A stretch of DNA of 32,804 bases from an uncultured Clostridia bacterium (GTDB lineage Bacteria > Bacillota > Clostridia > TANB77 > CAG-508), in the NCBI GenBank assembly GCA_948630815.1, contig CAPIEU010000015.1:1-32804 (forward strand). Direction: 5' to 3'. The position numbers and the translations under genes were made by a program. The notes under the pieces are model-generated. The model had not been told where the DNA came from and did no database searches. It saw nothing but the letters and a program-made list of their open reading frames with translations. This document shows, piece after piece, positions 17,876 through 25,727 of this stretch (its first letter is position 1; each line of letters opens with the position of its first letter).

Positions 17876-18349
17876 ATGTATGTTTTTAAAGGAGAAAAAG
17901 GAATAACAATAGTATCACTTGTTATAACTTTAATACTTTTATTAATTATATCAGCGGTTGGAGTTAATATGAGTATTAACGGAATTAACTCTGCAAAAGA
18001 TTCTAAATTAAATGGGGAATTACAAATGGTACAGCACGCAGTTTTAGAACAATATACTAAGTATAAAACAACAAGAAATAGCGTATATTTAGTAGGAACT
18101 AAAATAACAAAAGAACAAGCATCAAACTTTGCAAACGATATGGGAATTACACTTGTAAACATACCAGACTCATATTCAAACAAGGATTATTACAAATTAG
18201 ATAAAACAGCATTAGAAGAAATTGGAATAAAAGATGCCACTGATGAATATGTAGTTAATTATATTTCGGGGGAAGTAATGAATATTACAGTTAAAACTAC
18301 TACTAATAATAGCCCATTATATACAAAAGCAAATAGTTTTAGTATATGA
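17876..18349 (+). CDS. Type IV pilin-like protein
   Basis: A 157-residue protein with a prepilin-type N terminus: a short basic leader (MYVFKGEKG), likely cleavage after Gly9, then the hydrophobic helix ITIVSLVITLILLLIISAVG. The Glu at position 5 of mature pilins is missing (Ser here), as in many Firmicutes pseudopilins of this kind. The rest is a soluble domain with an AKDSKLNGELQ stalk. No pilus assembly genes are in the window. Ribosome site AAGGAG lies before the ATG. Confidence 0.7.
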   Translation: MYVFKGEKGITIVSLVITLILLLIISAVGVNMSINGINSAKDSKLNGELQMVQHAVLEQYTKYKTTRNSVYLVGTKITKEQASNFANDMGITLVNIPDSYSNKDYYKLDKTALEEIGIKDATDEYVVNYISGEVMNITVKTTTNNSPLYTKANSFSI

Positions 18350-18365
18350 CATAAAGGAGGGTAAG

Positions 18366-18383
18366 GGTTATATAAAAATAACC
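18366..18383 (+). promoter_or_regulatory. Hairpin between Shine-Dalgarno and murB start
   Basis: GGTTAT (18366-18371), loop ATAAAA, ATAACC (18378-18383). The AAAGGAGGG ribosome site at 18354-18362 is 30 bases from the murB ATG, too far by normal rules. Folding this hairpin would cut the effective gap to about 12 bases. Confidence 0.45.
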
Positions 18384-18392
18384 TATAAACAT

Positions 18393-19312
18393 ATGGATAT
18401 AGAAAAAACATATACAGATTTATCTAGCATATTTAAAAATTCTACTATATTAAAGAATGAACCAATGTCAAAGCATACTTCATTTAAAATAGGTGGAAAA
18501 GCAGATATATTAATAAAAGCAAAATCTATAGAAGATATTAAAACTATCTTACAATATTGTAAAATAGAAAATATTCCATTATACGTAATGGGAAATGGCA
18601 GTAATGTGCTGGTTAAAGACAATGGAATAAGAGGAATTGTTCTTATAGTAGATATTGATGATATAAATATTGAAGAAAAAGAAGAAAAGGTAAAAATAAC
18701 TGTAGGAGCAGGAGTAAAGCTTGGAAAATTAGCTGGAGAATTATTAAAAAGAAGTATCCGGTGGATTTGAATTTGTAAGTCGGAATACCAGGTACTATCG
18801 GCGGAGCTGTTAGAATGAATGCAGGGGCACATGGAAAAGAAATGAAAGATATTGTAGTTAAAACAGCATATATAGACCTTGATGGAAATATAAATACAAT
18901 TGACTTGGGGGAGCATGAATTTTCATATAGAAAAAGCATATTTGCAGCTAGAAAATGGATAATTTTAAGTGTAGAATTAGAATTACAATATAGTGATAAA
19001 GAAGAAATAAAATTGAAAATGGAAGAATATGCGAGTTATAGGCGAGAAAAACAGCCAATTACATATCCAAATGCGGGAAGTACATTTAAAAGAGGAAAAG
19101 ATTTTATTACTGCTAAATTAATTGATGAAGTAGGACTAAAAGGATATGAAATAGGAGGAGCAAAAGTTTCTACTTTACATTCTGGATTTATTATAAATAC
19201 AGGAAATGCAACAGCAGAAGATGTACTAAAGTTAGTAGATTATATAACAAAAGTGGTATATAAGAAATTTGGAAAGAAAATAGAATTAGAAATTGAAGTT
19301 ATTGGAGAATGA
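18393..19312 (+). CDS. murB: MurB, UDP-N-acetylenolpyruvoylglucosamine reductase, two CGG shifts
   Basis: FAD-dependent reductase that makes UDP-N-acetylmuramic acid for peptidoglycan. The FAD-binding part begins with KHTSFKIGGKADILIKA, then VMGNGSNVLVKDNGIRG. After skipping C18759 and C18781 the protein reads SIGGFEFVSGIPGTIGGAVRMNAGAHGKEM, with all the invariant glycines. The C-terminal substrate domain has YPNAGSTFKR (catalytic Ser) and the final Glu region LELEIEVIGE. Total 305 residues, normal for the family. Without shifting, translation ends at 18770, only 3 codons after the first CGG. MurB is normally essential and single-copy, so the gene is very likely functional. Confidence 0.92.
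18759..18762 (+). other. CGG +1 shift site 6 (murB)
   Basis: ATC CGG TGG is codon 123. Skipping C18759 gives ATC GGT GGA TTT GAA, the conserved glycine before the F-E-F motif. The unshifted frame reaches TGA three codons on. Confidence 0.88.
18781..18784 (+). other. CGG +1 shift site 7 (murB)
   Basis: AGT CGG AAT is in frame only after site 6 has shifted. Skipping C18781 gives AGT GGA ATA CCA GGT, the invariant SGIPGTIGGA motif. Confidence 0.9.
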
Positions 19313-19460
19313 AAATATTATTTGAGAATTTAGGTAAATTTTTATTGTTTATAAAAAATATAAACAGTGGAGAGTAAAGTACTTAAGGGGGAGCTGTTAG
19401 CGTAGTTGACTAGAGGTTCTTATAGTATAAATTTAATATATAATAATAGGAGGAATAATA

Positions 19461-20975
19461 ATGAAGGGATTTTTTTCGTGGTTTAAAGGAAGTACAAAAA
19501 TGAAAAGATGGATGATACTAGTACTTGTTGGAATTATATTAGTAGGATATGGAGTTGCGTCAATACTAATTGCAAAAGAAATATCATTTTTTGAAATAGC
19601 AAAAATAATATTATTATTTGTATTAGGATTCACATTAACAATCCTAGGTATTGTATTTGCACAAAAAAGGACGTTAGAACTATTAATAGAAGCAAGTGAT
19701 TTACGTTTAGAAAAAGGAAGTAAAAATGTAAATGTTAATTCACTTATATTTAATAAAAAAGTATATAATAAAGGACCTAATATTGTAGTAATAGGTGGAG
19801 GAAACGGACTAAATACAGTACTTAGAGGACTAAAAAATTATACTAGTAATATTACAGCAATTGTAACAGTTTCTGATTATGGAAAATTACCAACAAATTC
19901 AAGAAAACAATTAGAATTACTACCACTTGACAATATTAAAGATTCATTAATCGCACTATCATATAATGAAAAAGTTATGGAAGGATTACTAAATTTAAAA
20001 TTTAATCAAGGTATGTTAAGAGAGTTATCTTTTGGTGATATATATCTTTATACTATGAAAGAATTATATGGAGATTTTACAGAATCAATAGAAAAAAGTA
20101 AAGAAGTATTAAATATTACAGGAAGAGTATTACCTGTAACTTTTGATGAAGTAAAAATTTGTGCAGAACTTGATAATGGAATAATTGTGGAAGAAAAAGA
20201 TAAAATTTCAGAAATTGTATATGATAAAGTAACTAAAATTAATAGAATGTATATAACACCCTCAAACTGTATACCAGCACCAGGAGTATTAGATGCTATT
20301 AAAAATGCAGATGCAATTATTATGGGACCAGGAAGTTTATATACAAATGTTATACCAAATTTATTAGTGAAAAATGTATCAAGAACAATAAGAGAAAGTA
20401 AAGCGATTAAAATATATGTAAATAACATTATGACAGAATCGGGACAAACTGATAATTATTCTATTTCAGATCATATTCAAGCAATAATAGATCATGCTGG
20501 AGAAGGAATAATAGATTATTGTATATATGATACAGGGGAAGTAGTTCCAGAATTTATAAGAAGATATAACCTAGAGGGACAAGATTTAGTAGAACAAGAT
20601 GTAGAAAAATGTAAAGATAAAGGAGTTAAATTATTACAAAGAAATCTTTCAACTATTGAAGATAATAGTATAAGACATGAGCCAAAAGCAGTAGCAGAAG
20701 CAATTATTCAAATTATATGTGATGATTTAAAATTTAGAGACAAACAAAGTGATCCAGAATATGTAATGTTAAATTCTAGATTAAAACAAGAAAAGAAAAG
20801 AAAGAAAAATATAAAACCAATTTTCAAAATAAATAATAAAAAACACGAAACAAAACATGAAAGAAAAGTAAGCAAATTTAGTGAAAAATACAAAGATAGA
20901 GTTAGATCAATAAAGACAAGTGATGAACAAATAGAAAAAAACAGAATAAATGCAAGAGACGAAGAACAATGGTAA
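19461..20975 (+). CDS. yvcK: YvcK/GlmR (CofD-like) regulator with membrane N terminus
   Basis: Protein of the YvcK/GlmR family, which controls carbon flow into cell-wall precursors and binds UDP-sugars. The core has the Rossmann motif VVIGGGNGLNTVLRGLK, TAIVTVSDYGK, LPLDNIKDSL, and DAIIMGPGSLYTNVIPNL. At 504 residues it is much longer than the about 320-residue B. subtilis protein. Residues about 14-65 form two transmembrane helices, and the last 85 residues are a highly charged Lys/Arg/Glu tail. The usual order is murB, rapZ, yvcK, whiA; here rapZ and whiA are missing from the neighbourhood. Confidence 0.87.
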   Translation: MKGFFSWFKGSTKMKRWMILVLVGIILVGYGVASILIAKEISFFEIAKIILLFVLGFTLTILGIVFAQKRTLELLIEASDLRLEKGSKNVNVNSLIFNKKVYNKGPNIVVIGGGNGLNTVLRGLKNYTSNITAIVTVSDYGKLPTNSRKQLELLPLDNIKDSLIALSYNEKVMEGLLNLKFNQGMLRELSFGDIYLYTMKELYGDFTESIEKSKEVLNITGRVLPVTFDEVKICAELDNGIIVEEKDKISEIVYDKVTKINRMYITPSNCIPAPGVLDAIKNADAIIMGPGSLYTNVIPNLLVKNVSRTIRESKAIKIYVNNIMTESGQTDNYSISDHIQAIIDHAGEGIIDYCIYDTGEVVPEFIRRYNLEGQDLVEQDVEKCKDKGVKLLQRNLSTIEDNSIRHEPKAVAEAIIQIICDDLKFRDKQSDPEYVMLNSRLKQEKKRKKNIKPIFKINNKKHETKHERKVSKFSEKYKDRVRSIKTSDEQIEKNRINARDEEQW

Positions 20976-21025
20976 AAATAATTTATGACTAATGCAAATG
21001 CAATAATATATTTATTTTTAAAAGT

Positions 21026-21082
21026 GTAGTACGCTTAAGTCTAAAGAAGCGTTGGCGAGTGTTACTATATGAAGCGGACTAC
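21026..21082 (+). ncRNA. Candidate structured leader RNA
   Basis: Outer stem GTAGT (21026-21030) with ACTAC (21078-21082); inner stem ACGCTT (21031-21036) with AAGCGT (21047-21052). The GC-rich structured block stands out from AT-rich flanks and lies 46 bases before the debranching gene. It has no T run, so it is not a simple terminator. No known riboswitch recognised. Confidence 0.35.
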
Positions 21083-21128
21083 AAAAGATATAATTAATAA
21101 ACAATTATAAGTAGTGGAGGAAGTACAA

Positions 21129-23139
21129 ATGAAATATAGTAAAAAAGATATTAGTATAGAAAATGGGCTAACTAAAGAATGGATTATAACAAATGGAATA
21201 GGTGGATATGCTTCTTCTACAATAATAGGTTGTAACACAAGAAAGTACCATGGACTACTTATAGCACCACTTACTCCTCCTGCAAGAAGATATCTTATAC
21301 TTTCTAAGATAGATGAAAGTATAGAGATGGAGGGAAAAAAGTATAACCTATATACTAATATGAGTACAAACTATATTTCTAAAGGATACAAACATCAAGA
21401 AAGTTTTGAAAAAGATTACATACCAACATTTTCATATAAGATAGAAGATACATTAATAAATAAGTCAATATGTATGAAATATATGGAAAACACAGTATGT
21501 ATATTATATAAAATTAAAAATGGAAAAAAATATTCAAAATTAACATTAGCACCAATTATTAACTATAGAGATTTTCATCAAATGAATACAGCTCATACAT
21601 ATAATTTAAAACAAGAAATAAGACAAAGAAAAGTAAAAGTTATTGTAGATAGTAATAGCCAGACGCCAATATATATATATTCAAATTTAGGAAACTATAT
21701 AGAACATAAAAATGATAGCTTTAATAATATGTTTTATATTGAAGAGGAAAAAAGAGGATTTTTCTCAGAAGAAAACCATGCAGTTTGCGGAAGATATGAA
21801 ATAGAATTAGAACCAAATGAAGAAAAAGAAGTTAGTATTATTTGTTCTTTAGAAGAAAATATAGAAGAAATAAATGTAAAAAAAGTAATTACCGATGAGG
21901 TTAAAAGAATAGATAATATTATAAAAAATTCAGGATTAACTTCAAAAACAAAAAATAAAGAATTAATTAAAGATTATATAATTGCAGAAGATACCTTTGT
22001 AGTGTATAGACATTCATTTGGCTTGCATACATTAATTGCAGGGTATCATTGGTTTTTAGATTGGGGAAGAGATGCACTTATATCTTTTGAAGGATTATTA
22101 TTAATACCAAGACGTTTTGATATTGCAAAAGAAGTATTACTTACATTTGTAAAAAACATAAAATTTGGATTAGTTCCAAATGGATATTCAGGGTTTGATA
22201 ATAGACCCTTATATAACAGTGTAGATGCTTCACTTTTATTATTTGAACAAACAAAGAAATATATAGATTATACTAAAGATTATGAATTTGTAAAAGATAA
22301 TCTATATAATATATTAAAAAGTATTATAGAAGCGTATATAGACGGAATTAACTTAGATGATAATAACATATATTTAGATAAAGATAATTTAATAGTATCA
22401 CGGAACAACTGACACTCAAAATACTTGGATGGATGCAAAATATGAAGGAATAGCAGTAACACCAAGAAATGGAAAAGCTGTTGAAATTAATAGTATGTGG
22501 TATAATGCTTTAAAAATTATGGAAGAACTTACAAAAAAAATTGAAGGAAAAGAAATAGCAAATAAATATGCGAGACTTGCTACTAAAACTAAGAAATCAT
22601 TTAATGAAAAATTTTATAATGAAAAAAAGAAATCCTTATATGATGTTATAGGAGATGACAAAATTAGACCAAATCAATTATTTAGTATGTGTTTAACATA
22701 TCCTGTAATTGATTTAAACTCTATTATTGCAGATGAAGTATTTACTACAGTAACTAAAAAATTGCTTAATAAATATGGTCTAAAAACATTAGCAAAAGGT
22801 GAAGAAAATTATGTGGAAATATATGAAGGAAGTCCATTTAAAAGAGATATGAGTTACCATCAAGGAATTACTTGGCCATGGTTACTTGGAATATACTATG
22901 ACGCTTATAAAAATAGAATTAAGGCCTCAAATGATAAAGTGAAAAAACAAGAATTACAAGTTGGATTAAAGCAATTTGTAGATAGTGTTAAAAAGACATT
23001 TGAAAAAGACTTTTATCAAAGAGGAATGGTTGGAAGTATAAGTGAATTATATGATTCTAAGGCTCCATACTTACCAAAAGGCACAATGGCTCAAGGCTGG
23101 AGTGTTGCAGAAGTATTTAGAATTATACTAGAGAAATAG
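21129..23139 (+). CDS. Glycogen debranching enzyme (GH133-like), one CGG shift
   Basis: Amylo-alpha-1,6-glucosidase of the bacterial/archaeal glycogen debranching type, 669 residues when joined. The N-terminal domain has WIITNGIGGYASSTIIGCNT and RKYHGLLIAPL. The C-terminal (alpha/alpha)6 barrel has HWFLDWGRDALISFEGLLL with the acidic active-site region. Skipping C22401 gives SGTTDTQNTWMDAKYEG, the conserved core block; later come RPNQLF and TWPWLLGIYYDAY. Without the shift a TGA follows two codons after CGG. ATG 21129 is 8 bases after GGAGG; the GTG at 21114 overlaps it and is not used. It works on glycogen with the GH57 branching enzyme at 28713-30302. Confidence 0.9.
22401..22404 (+). other. 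CGG +1 shift site 8 (debranching enzyme)
   Basis: TCA CGG AAC AAC TGA is the unshifted reading. Skipping C22401 gives TCA GGA ACA ACT GAC ACT CAA, the conserved SGTTDTQ. Confidence 0.88.
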
Positions 23140-23155
23140 TAAAAGAGGAATAAGT

Positions 23156-24181
23156 ATGACAATTGAAGAATTAGAGAAAAAATTAAAACAAGGAAATTTA
23201 GATAGTTTATACTTGCTATATGGGGAAGAAACATTTTTATTAGAGAATTGCTTAAAAAAGATAAAAAACTTATTTGGAGAAATAATAAAGGGAATAAACT
23301 ATGTAGAAATACATGATACTAATTTAGCAAGCCTAATACAAGAAATAGAAACATCAGCATTTGGATATGAAAAGAAATTAGTAATTGTTAAAAATGTAGG
23401 ACTTTTTAAAAGAGAAGTTAAGAAAAAAGGTGCAGATTTTGTAAATATAAGAGACAAATTCATAGAGTATTTAGAAAGTAATAATGATATAATAAAAGAT
23501 ACTGTTATATTAGTATTTATTGAAGAAAGTGTAGATAAGACAAAATTATTATCAGTTATAGAAGAGTTAAATGCGTGTATTTGTAATTTTGAATATCAAA
23601 AACTACCTAATATTATGGCAAGATTAAAAGCAATTTCTAAAGCATATGAAGTAGAAATTAGCGATATAAATTTAAAATACTTTATTGAATGTGTTGGAAC
23701 TAATATGCAAGATTTAATTAATGAGCTTAGAAAACAAATAGAATATACAGGACAAGGAAATGAAATAACAAAAGAAAGCATCGATTTACTCGCTACAAAG
23801 CAAATGGAAAGTGTAATATTTGATTTAACTGATAATTTAGGAAAGAAAAATATAAAACAAGCACGAGTAGTACTAAATAATCTTTTATATTCAAAAGAAC
23901 CAATTCAAAAGATACTAATTACTCTATATAATCATTTTAAAAAACTTTATATAACAAAACTTGCAATAGAGCAAAACAGAAATTTAGCAGAATGTATGAA
24001 ATTAAAACCAAATCAAATATTTTTAGTAAATAAATATAAAGCACAAAGCGAGTATTTTAAAAAAGTAGAACTAAGGGAAATACTTGAAAAGTTAATTGAA
24101 TTAGATACAAATTATAAAGTAGGAAAAATTGATTTGAATGTAGGATTAGATGCAATACTTTGTGTGTATTGTTCGAAATAA
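23156..24181 (+). CDS. holA: DNA polymerase III delta subunit
   Basis: Clamp-loader delta subunit that opens the sliding clamp. 341 residues, standard length. Family features: SLYLLYGEETFLLENCLKKI at residues about 16-35, SAFGYEKKLVIVKN, the long helical middle, DLINELRKQIEYTG, and the C-terminal LGKKNIKQARVVLNNLL and LIELDTNYKVGKIDLNVGLD. It follows the debranching gene by 16 bases. In Clostridia rpsT and gpr often follow holA; gpr does here, but no rpsT is present between them. Confidence 0.93.
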   Translation: MTIEELEKKLKQGNLDSLYLLYGEETFLLENCLKKIKNLFGEIIKGINYVEIHDTNLASLIQEIETSAFGYEKKLVIVKNVGLFKREVKKKGADFVNIRDKFIEYLESNNDIIKDTVILVFIEESVDKTKLLSVIEELNACICNFEYQKLPNIMARLKAISKAYEVEISDINLKYFIECVGTNMQDLINELRKQIEYTGQGNEITKESIDLLATKQMESVIFDLTDNLGKKNIKQARVVLNNLLYSKEPIQKILITLYNHFKKLYITKLAIEQNRNLAECMKLKPNQIFLVNKYKAQSEYFKKVELREILEKLIELDTNYKVGKIDLNVGLDAILCVYCSK

Positions 24182-24193
24182 GATTTGTGAATA

Positions 24194-24222
24194 TTGACAA
24201 ATTACAACAAAAAGGTTATAGT
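24194..24222 (+). promoter_or_regulatory. Promoter of toxin RNA, locus A
   Basis: Perfect TTGACA (24194-24199), 17-base spacer, TATAGT (24217-24222). The same -35/-10 pair with the same spacing occurs at locus B. Confidence 0.85.
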
Positions 24223-24260
24223 AGTTGTTGCCTTTCTGCAAAGGTAGAAAGTAGGTTACG

Positions 24261-24329
24261 ATGAAAAACTTGTTGAAATTGCTAAAGCTATATTTGATTT
24301 ACTTAATTGTAAAACATTTGAGCGATTAG
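24261..24329 (+). CDS. Fst-like type I toxin peptide, locus A (22 residues)
   Basis: A tiny hydrophobic, basic peptide (MKNLLKLLKLYLIYLIVKHL, then Ser-Asp) likely to insert in membranes. The RNA leader holds CCTTT-CTGC-AAAGG (24231-24243), which can hide the weak ribosome site, as in Fst RNA I. Locus B shares this hairpin. Compared with B, the ATG position after AGAAAG reads TAG, so this copy may use a later start or be decaying. A second reading frame ending at 24345 has no start codon. Confidence 0.5.
   Translation: MKNLLKLLKLYLIYLIVKHLSD
24262..24285. repeat. Direct repeat DRa, locus A
   Basis: TGAAAAACTTGTT (24262-24274) and ATTGCTAA (24278-24285) at the 5' end of the toxin ORF. They recur at 24386-24398 and 24405-24412. 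Confidence 0.8.
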
Positions 24330-24334
24330 CAAAA

Positions 24335-24410
24335 GAAAAAGGCTAGGAAAGTTTTAAGAGGCTTCCTAGTCTTTTTTGTTACTTTTGAAAAACTTGTTTT
24401 TGCAATTGCT
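24335..24410 (-). ncRNA. Antitoxin antisense RNA, locus A
   Basis: Predicted from a minus-strand promoter at 24445-24417, transcribing DRb first and ending at the shared bidirectional terminator with its own T run (TTTTT). It is complementary to the toxin RNA at the terminator and, through the repeat, at the start of the toxin ORF. This is the RNA II arrangement of the pAD1 par locus. Confidence 0.65.
24343..24377. terminator. Bidirectional terminator, locus A
   Basis: CTAGGAA (24343-24349) with TTCCTAG (24363-24369), then TC and six Ts on the plus strand. The minus strand has a T run after the stem. Confidence 0.8.
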
Positions 24411-24412
24411 AA
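24386..24412. repeat. Direct repeat DRb, locus A
   Basis: Copy of TGAAAAACTTGTT (24386-24398) and ATTGCTAA (24405-24412) beyond the terminator. It would form the first bases of the antisense RNA. Confidence 0.8.
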
Positions 24413-24416
24413 TATA

Positions 24417-24445
24417 ATATTAGCACATTTATATTTATATGTCAA
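24417..24445 (-). promoter_or_regulatory. Promoter of antisense RNA, locus A
   Basis: On the minus strand TTGACA (24445-24440), 17-base spacer, TAATAT (24422-24417). It points toward the toxin gene. Confidence 0.8.
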
Positions 24446-24515
24446 ATCTTGAGCAATATGTATAAAAATTTTTTTTCTTCAAACAATAAAATAAAAAGAT
24501 TGGGGAGATTTTTAT

Positions 24516-25458
24516 ATGTATAACTTTAGAACAGACTTAGCCTTAGAAAGAAGAGATTTATATAAAAAAGCAAATGGACTTGAAGATGAAATTGATGGAA
24601 TAGAAGTAGAAGAAGAAAAACAAGAGGAAAAAATACAAATTTCAAGAGTAAAGATTTTAAATGAAAAGGGTGCCCAAGCTATTGGAAAGCCAATAGGTGA
24701 TTACATTACAATAGATATACAAAAATTAAAGCTTGCAACAGATGAAGATATTCGGAAAATCTGCTGAAAGTTTATCTAAAGAACTACGAAAATTACTAGA
24801 AAAGCATACAACCTTAAAGGACGAAATATTAGTAGTAGGGCTTGGAAATTTATATGTTACACCAGATTCATTAGGACCAAAAGTAATTAATGAGATAGAT
24901 GTAACAAGACATATTATAAACTATATGCCACAAGTATTACCTGAAAATACAAGGAAAGTTTCTGCAATTTCGCCAGGGGTTTTAGGAACAACAGGAATAG
25001 AGACATTAGAAATAATTAAGGGGATTGTTGAAAATACTAAGCCTAAATTATTAATAGTAATAGATGCCTTAGCATCAAGAAGCATAGAAAGAATTAGCAG
25101 TACAATACAACTTTCAGATACAGGAATAACACCAGGAGCGGGTGTAGGAAATACAAGAAAAGATTTAAGTATAGATACATTAGGAATACCAGTAATAGCA
25201 CTTGGAATTCCTACAGTAGTAGAAGCAGCAACAATTGCAGCAGATAGTTTGGATTTATTTATAAAAAAAGTACAAGAACAAGCACAGTCAAATGAATTCT
25301 TAAATAAATTACAAGAAGAAGATAAATATGAGATGATAAAAGAAGTATTAGTTCCAGAAGATTACAACTTTATAGTAACACCAAAAGAAATAGATGATTT
25401 AATAGAAAATATGAAAGATATAGTAGCAAGAGGAATTAACTTTGCAGTACAAGAATAG
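24516..25458 (+). CDS. gpr: GPR spore protease, one CGG shift
   Basis: Germination protease that degrades small acid-soluble spore proteins. The N terminus FRTDLALERRDL matches the propeptide region of GPR. The mature part has VVGLGNLYVTPDSLGPKVI, TRHIINYMPQVL, SAISPGVLGTTGIETLEI, DALASRSIERI, and TPGAGVGNTRKDLS. Skipping C24753 joins the two frames into 313 residues (DEDIGKSAESLSKEL). Without the shift TGA comes three codons after CGG. The regained Gly is in a less conserved stretch. Start ATG follows GGGGAG. Marks the host as an endospore former. Flanked by two toxin-antitoxin-like loci. Confidence 0.92.
24753..24756 (+). other. CGG +1 shift site 9 (gpr)
   Basis: ATT CGG AAA ATC TGC TGA is the unshifted reading. 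Skipping C24753 gives ATT GGA AAA TCT GCT GAA and opens the rest of gpr. Confidence 0.87.
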
Positions 25459-25467
25459 ATTTATATA

Positions 25468-25496
25468 TTGACAAAATGATACAGCTATTATATAGT
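25468..25496 (+). promoter_or_regulatory. Promoter of toxin RNA, locus B
   Basis: TTGACA (25468-25473), 17-base spacer, TATAGT (25491-25496), beginning 10 bases after gpr. Confidence 0.85.
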
Positions 25497-25526
25497 AATA
25501 AATGCCTTTCTCCAAAAGGTAGAAAG

Positions 25527-25625
25527 ATGGTTATTGTTTTGCAAAACTTCATTAGAGTATTAGTTTTAATTGTTGTTTATTTAATTTTAGATAAACAACA
25601 ATTAAAACTAAAAGGAAAAGACTAG
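25527..25625 (+). CDS. Fst-like type I toxin peptide, locus B (32 residues)
   Basis: A 32-residue peptide: a hydrophobic helix (FIRVLVLIVVYLIL, residues 8-21) followed by a charged tail (DKQQLKLKGKD). Length and layout match Fst (33 residues) of Enterococcus par loci. AAAGGTAG lies 6-8 bases before the ATG but pairs with CCTTT in the leader. The last codons overlap the terminator stem. A perfect 20-bp inverted repeat (25561-25580, 25591-25610) lies inside the ORF, which is unusual. Confidence 0.6.
   Translation: MVIVLQNFIRVLVLIVVYLILDKQQLKLKGKD
25537..25553. repeat. Direct repeat DRa, locus B
   Basis: TTTTGCAAA plus ACTTCATT at the start of the toxin ORF; nearly the same string recurs at 25655-25670. 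The sequence differs from the locus A repeats, so each antisense RNA should act only on its own toxin. Confidence 0.75.
25561..25610. repeat. Perfect 20-bp inverted repeat inside toxin B
   Basis: Arms at 25561-25580 and 25591-25610 are exact reverse complements with a 10-base loop. It has no counterpart in locus A. Confidence 0.9.
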
Positions 25626-25647
25626 GATTTGCCCTCCTAGTCTTTTT
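25620..25647. terminator. Bidirectional terminator, locus B
   Basis: GACTAGGA (25620-25627), loop TTTGCCC, TCCTAGTC (25635-25642), then five Ts; on the minus strand the stem runs into TTTTCCTTTT. Confidence 0.85.
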
Positions 25648-25654
25648 ATATTGC

Positions 25655-25670
25655 TTTTGCAAACTTCATT
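25655..25670. repeat. Direct repeat DRb, locus B
   Basis: TTTTGCAAACTTCATT, one base shorter than the copy in the toxin ORF (25537-25553). It would lie at the 5' end of the antisense RNA. Confidence 0.75.
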
Positions 25671-25727
25671 TTTGACGTCATAGTAATTATAACATAAAGT
25701 ATATGTCAAATTCAAATTTTTATGCTT

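Larger units (their letters stand above)
25612..25679 (-). ncRNA. Antitoxin antisense RNA, locus B
   Basis: Predicted from minus-strand TTGAAT (25715-25710), 18-base spacer, TATAAT (25691-25686). It starts with the complement of DRb (25655-25670) and ends at the shared terminator. Promoter weaker than in locus A. Confidence 0.55.

Noticed and set aside
17854..18183. 109-residue minus-strand ORF over the pilin-like gene
   Set aside because: It lies antisense to a gene with clear prepilin features, and its hydrophobic composition reflects the opposite strand.
18799..18804. Further CGG sites in murB (ATCGGCGGA)
   Set aside because: Both are out of frame once the two upstream shifts are made, and read normally as ATC GGC GGA.
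24182..24515. rpsT between holA and gpr, the common clostridial order
   Set aside because: No S20-like reading frame exists in this gap; it is filled by the locus A toxin-antitoxin features.
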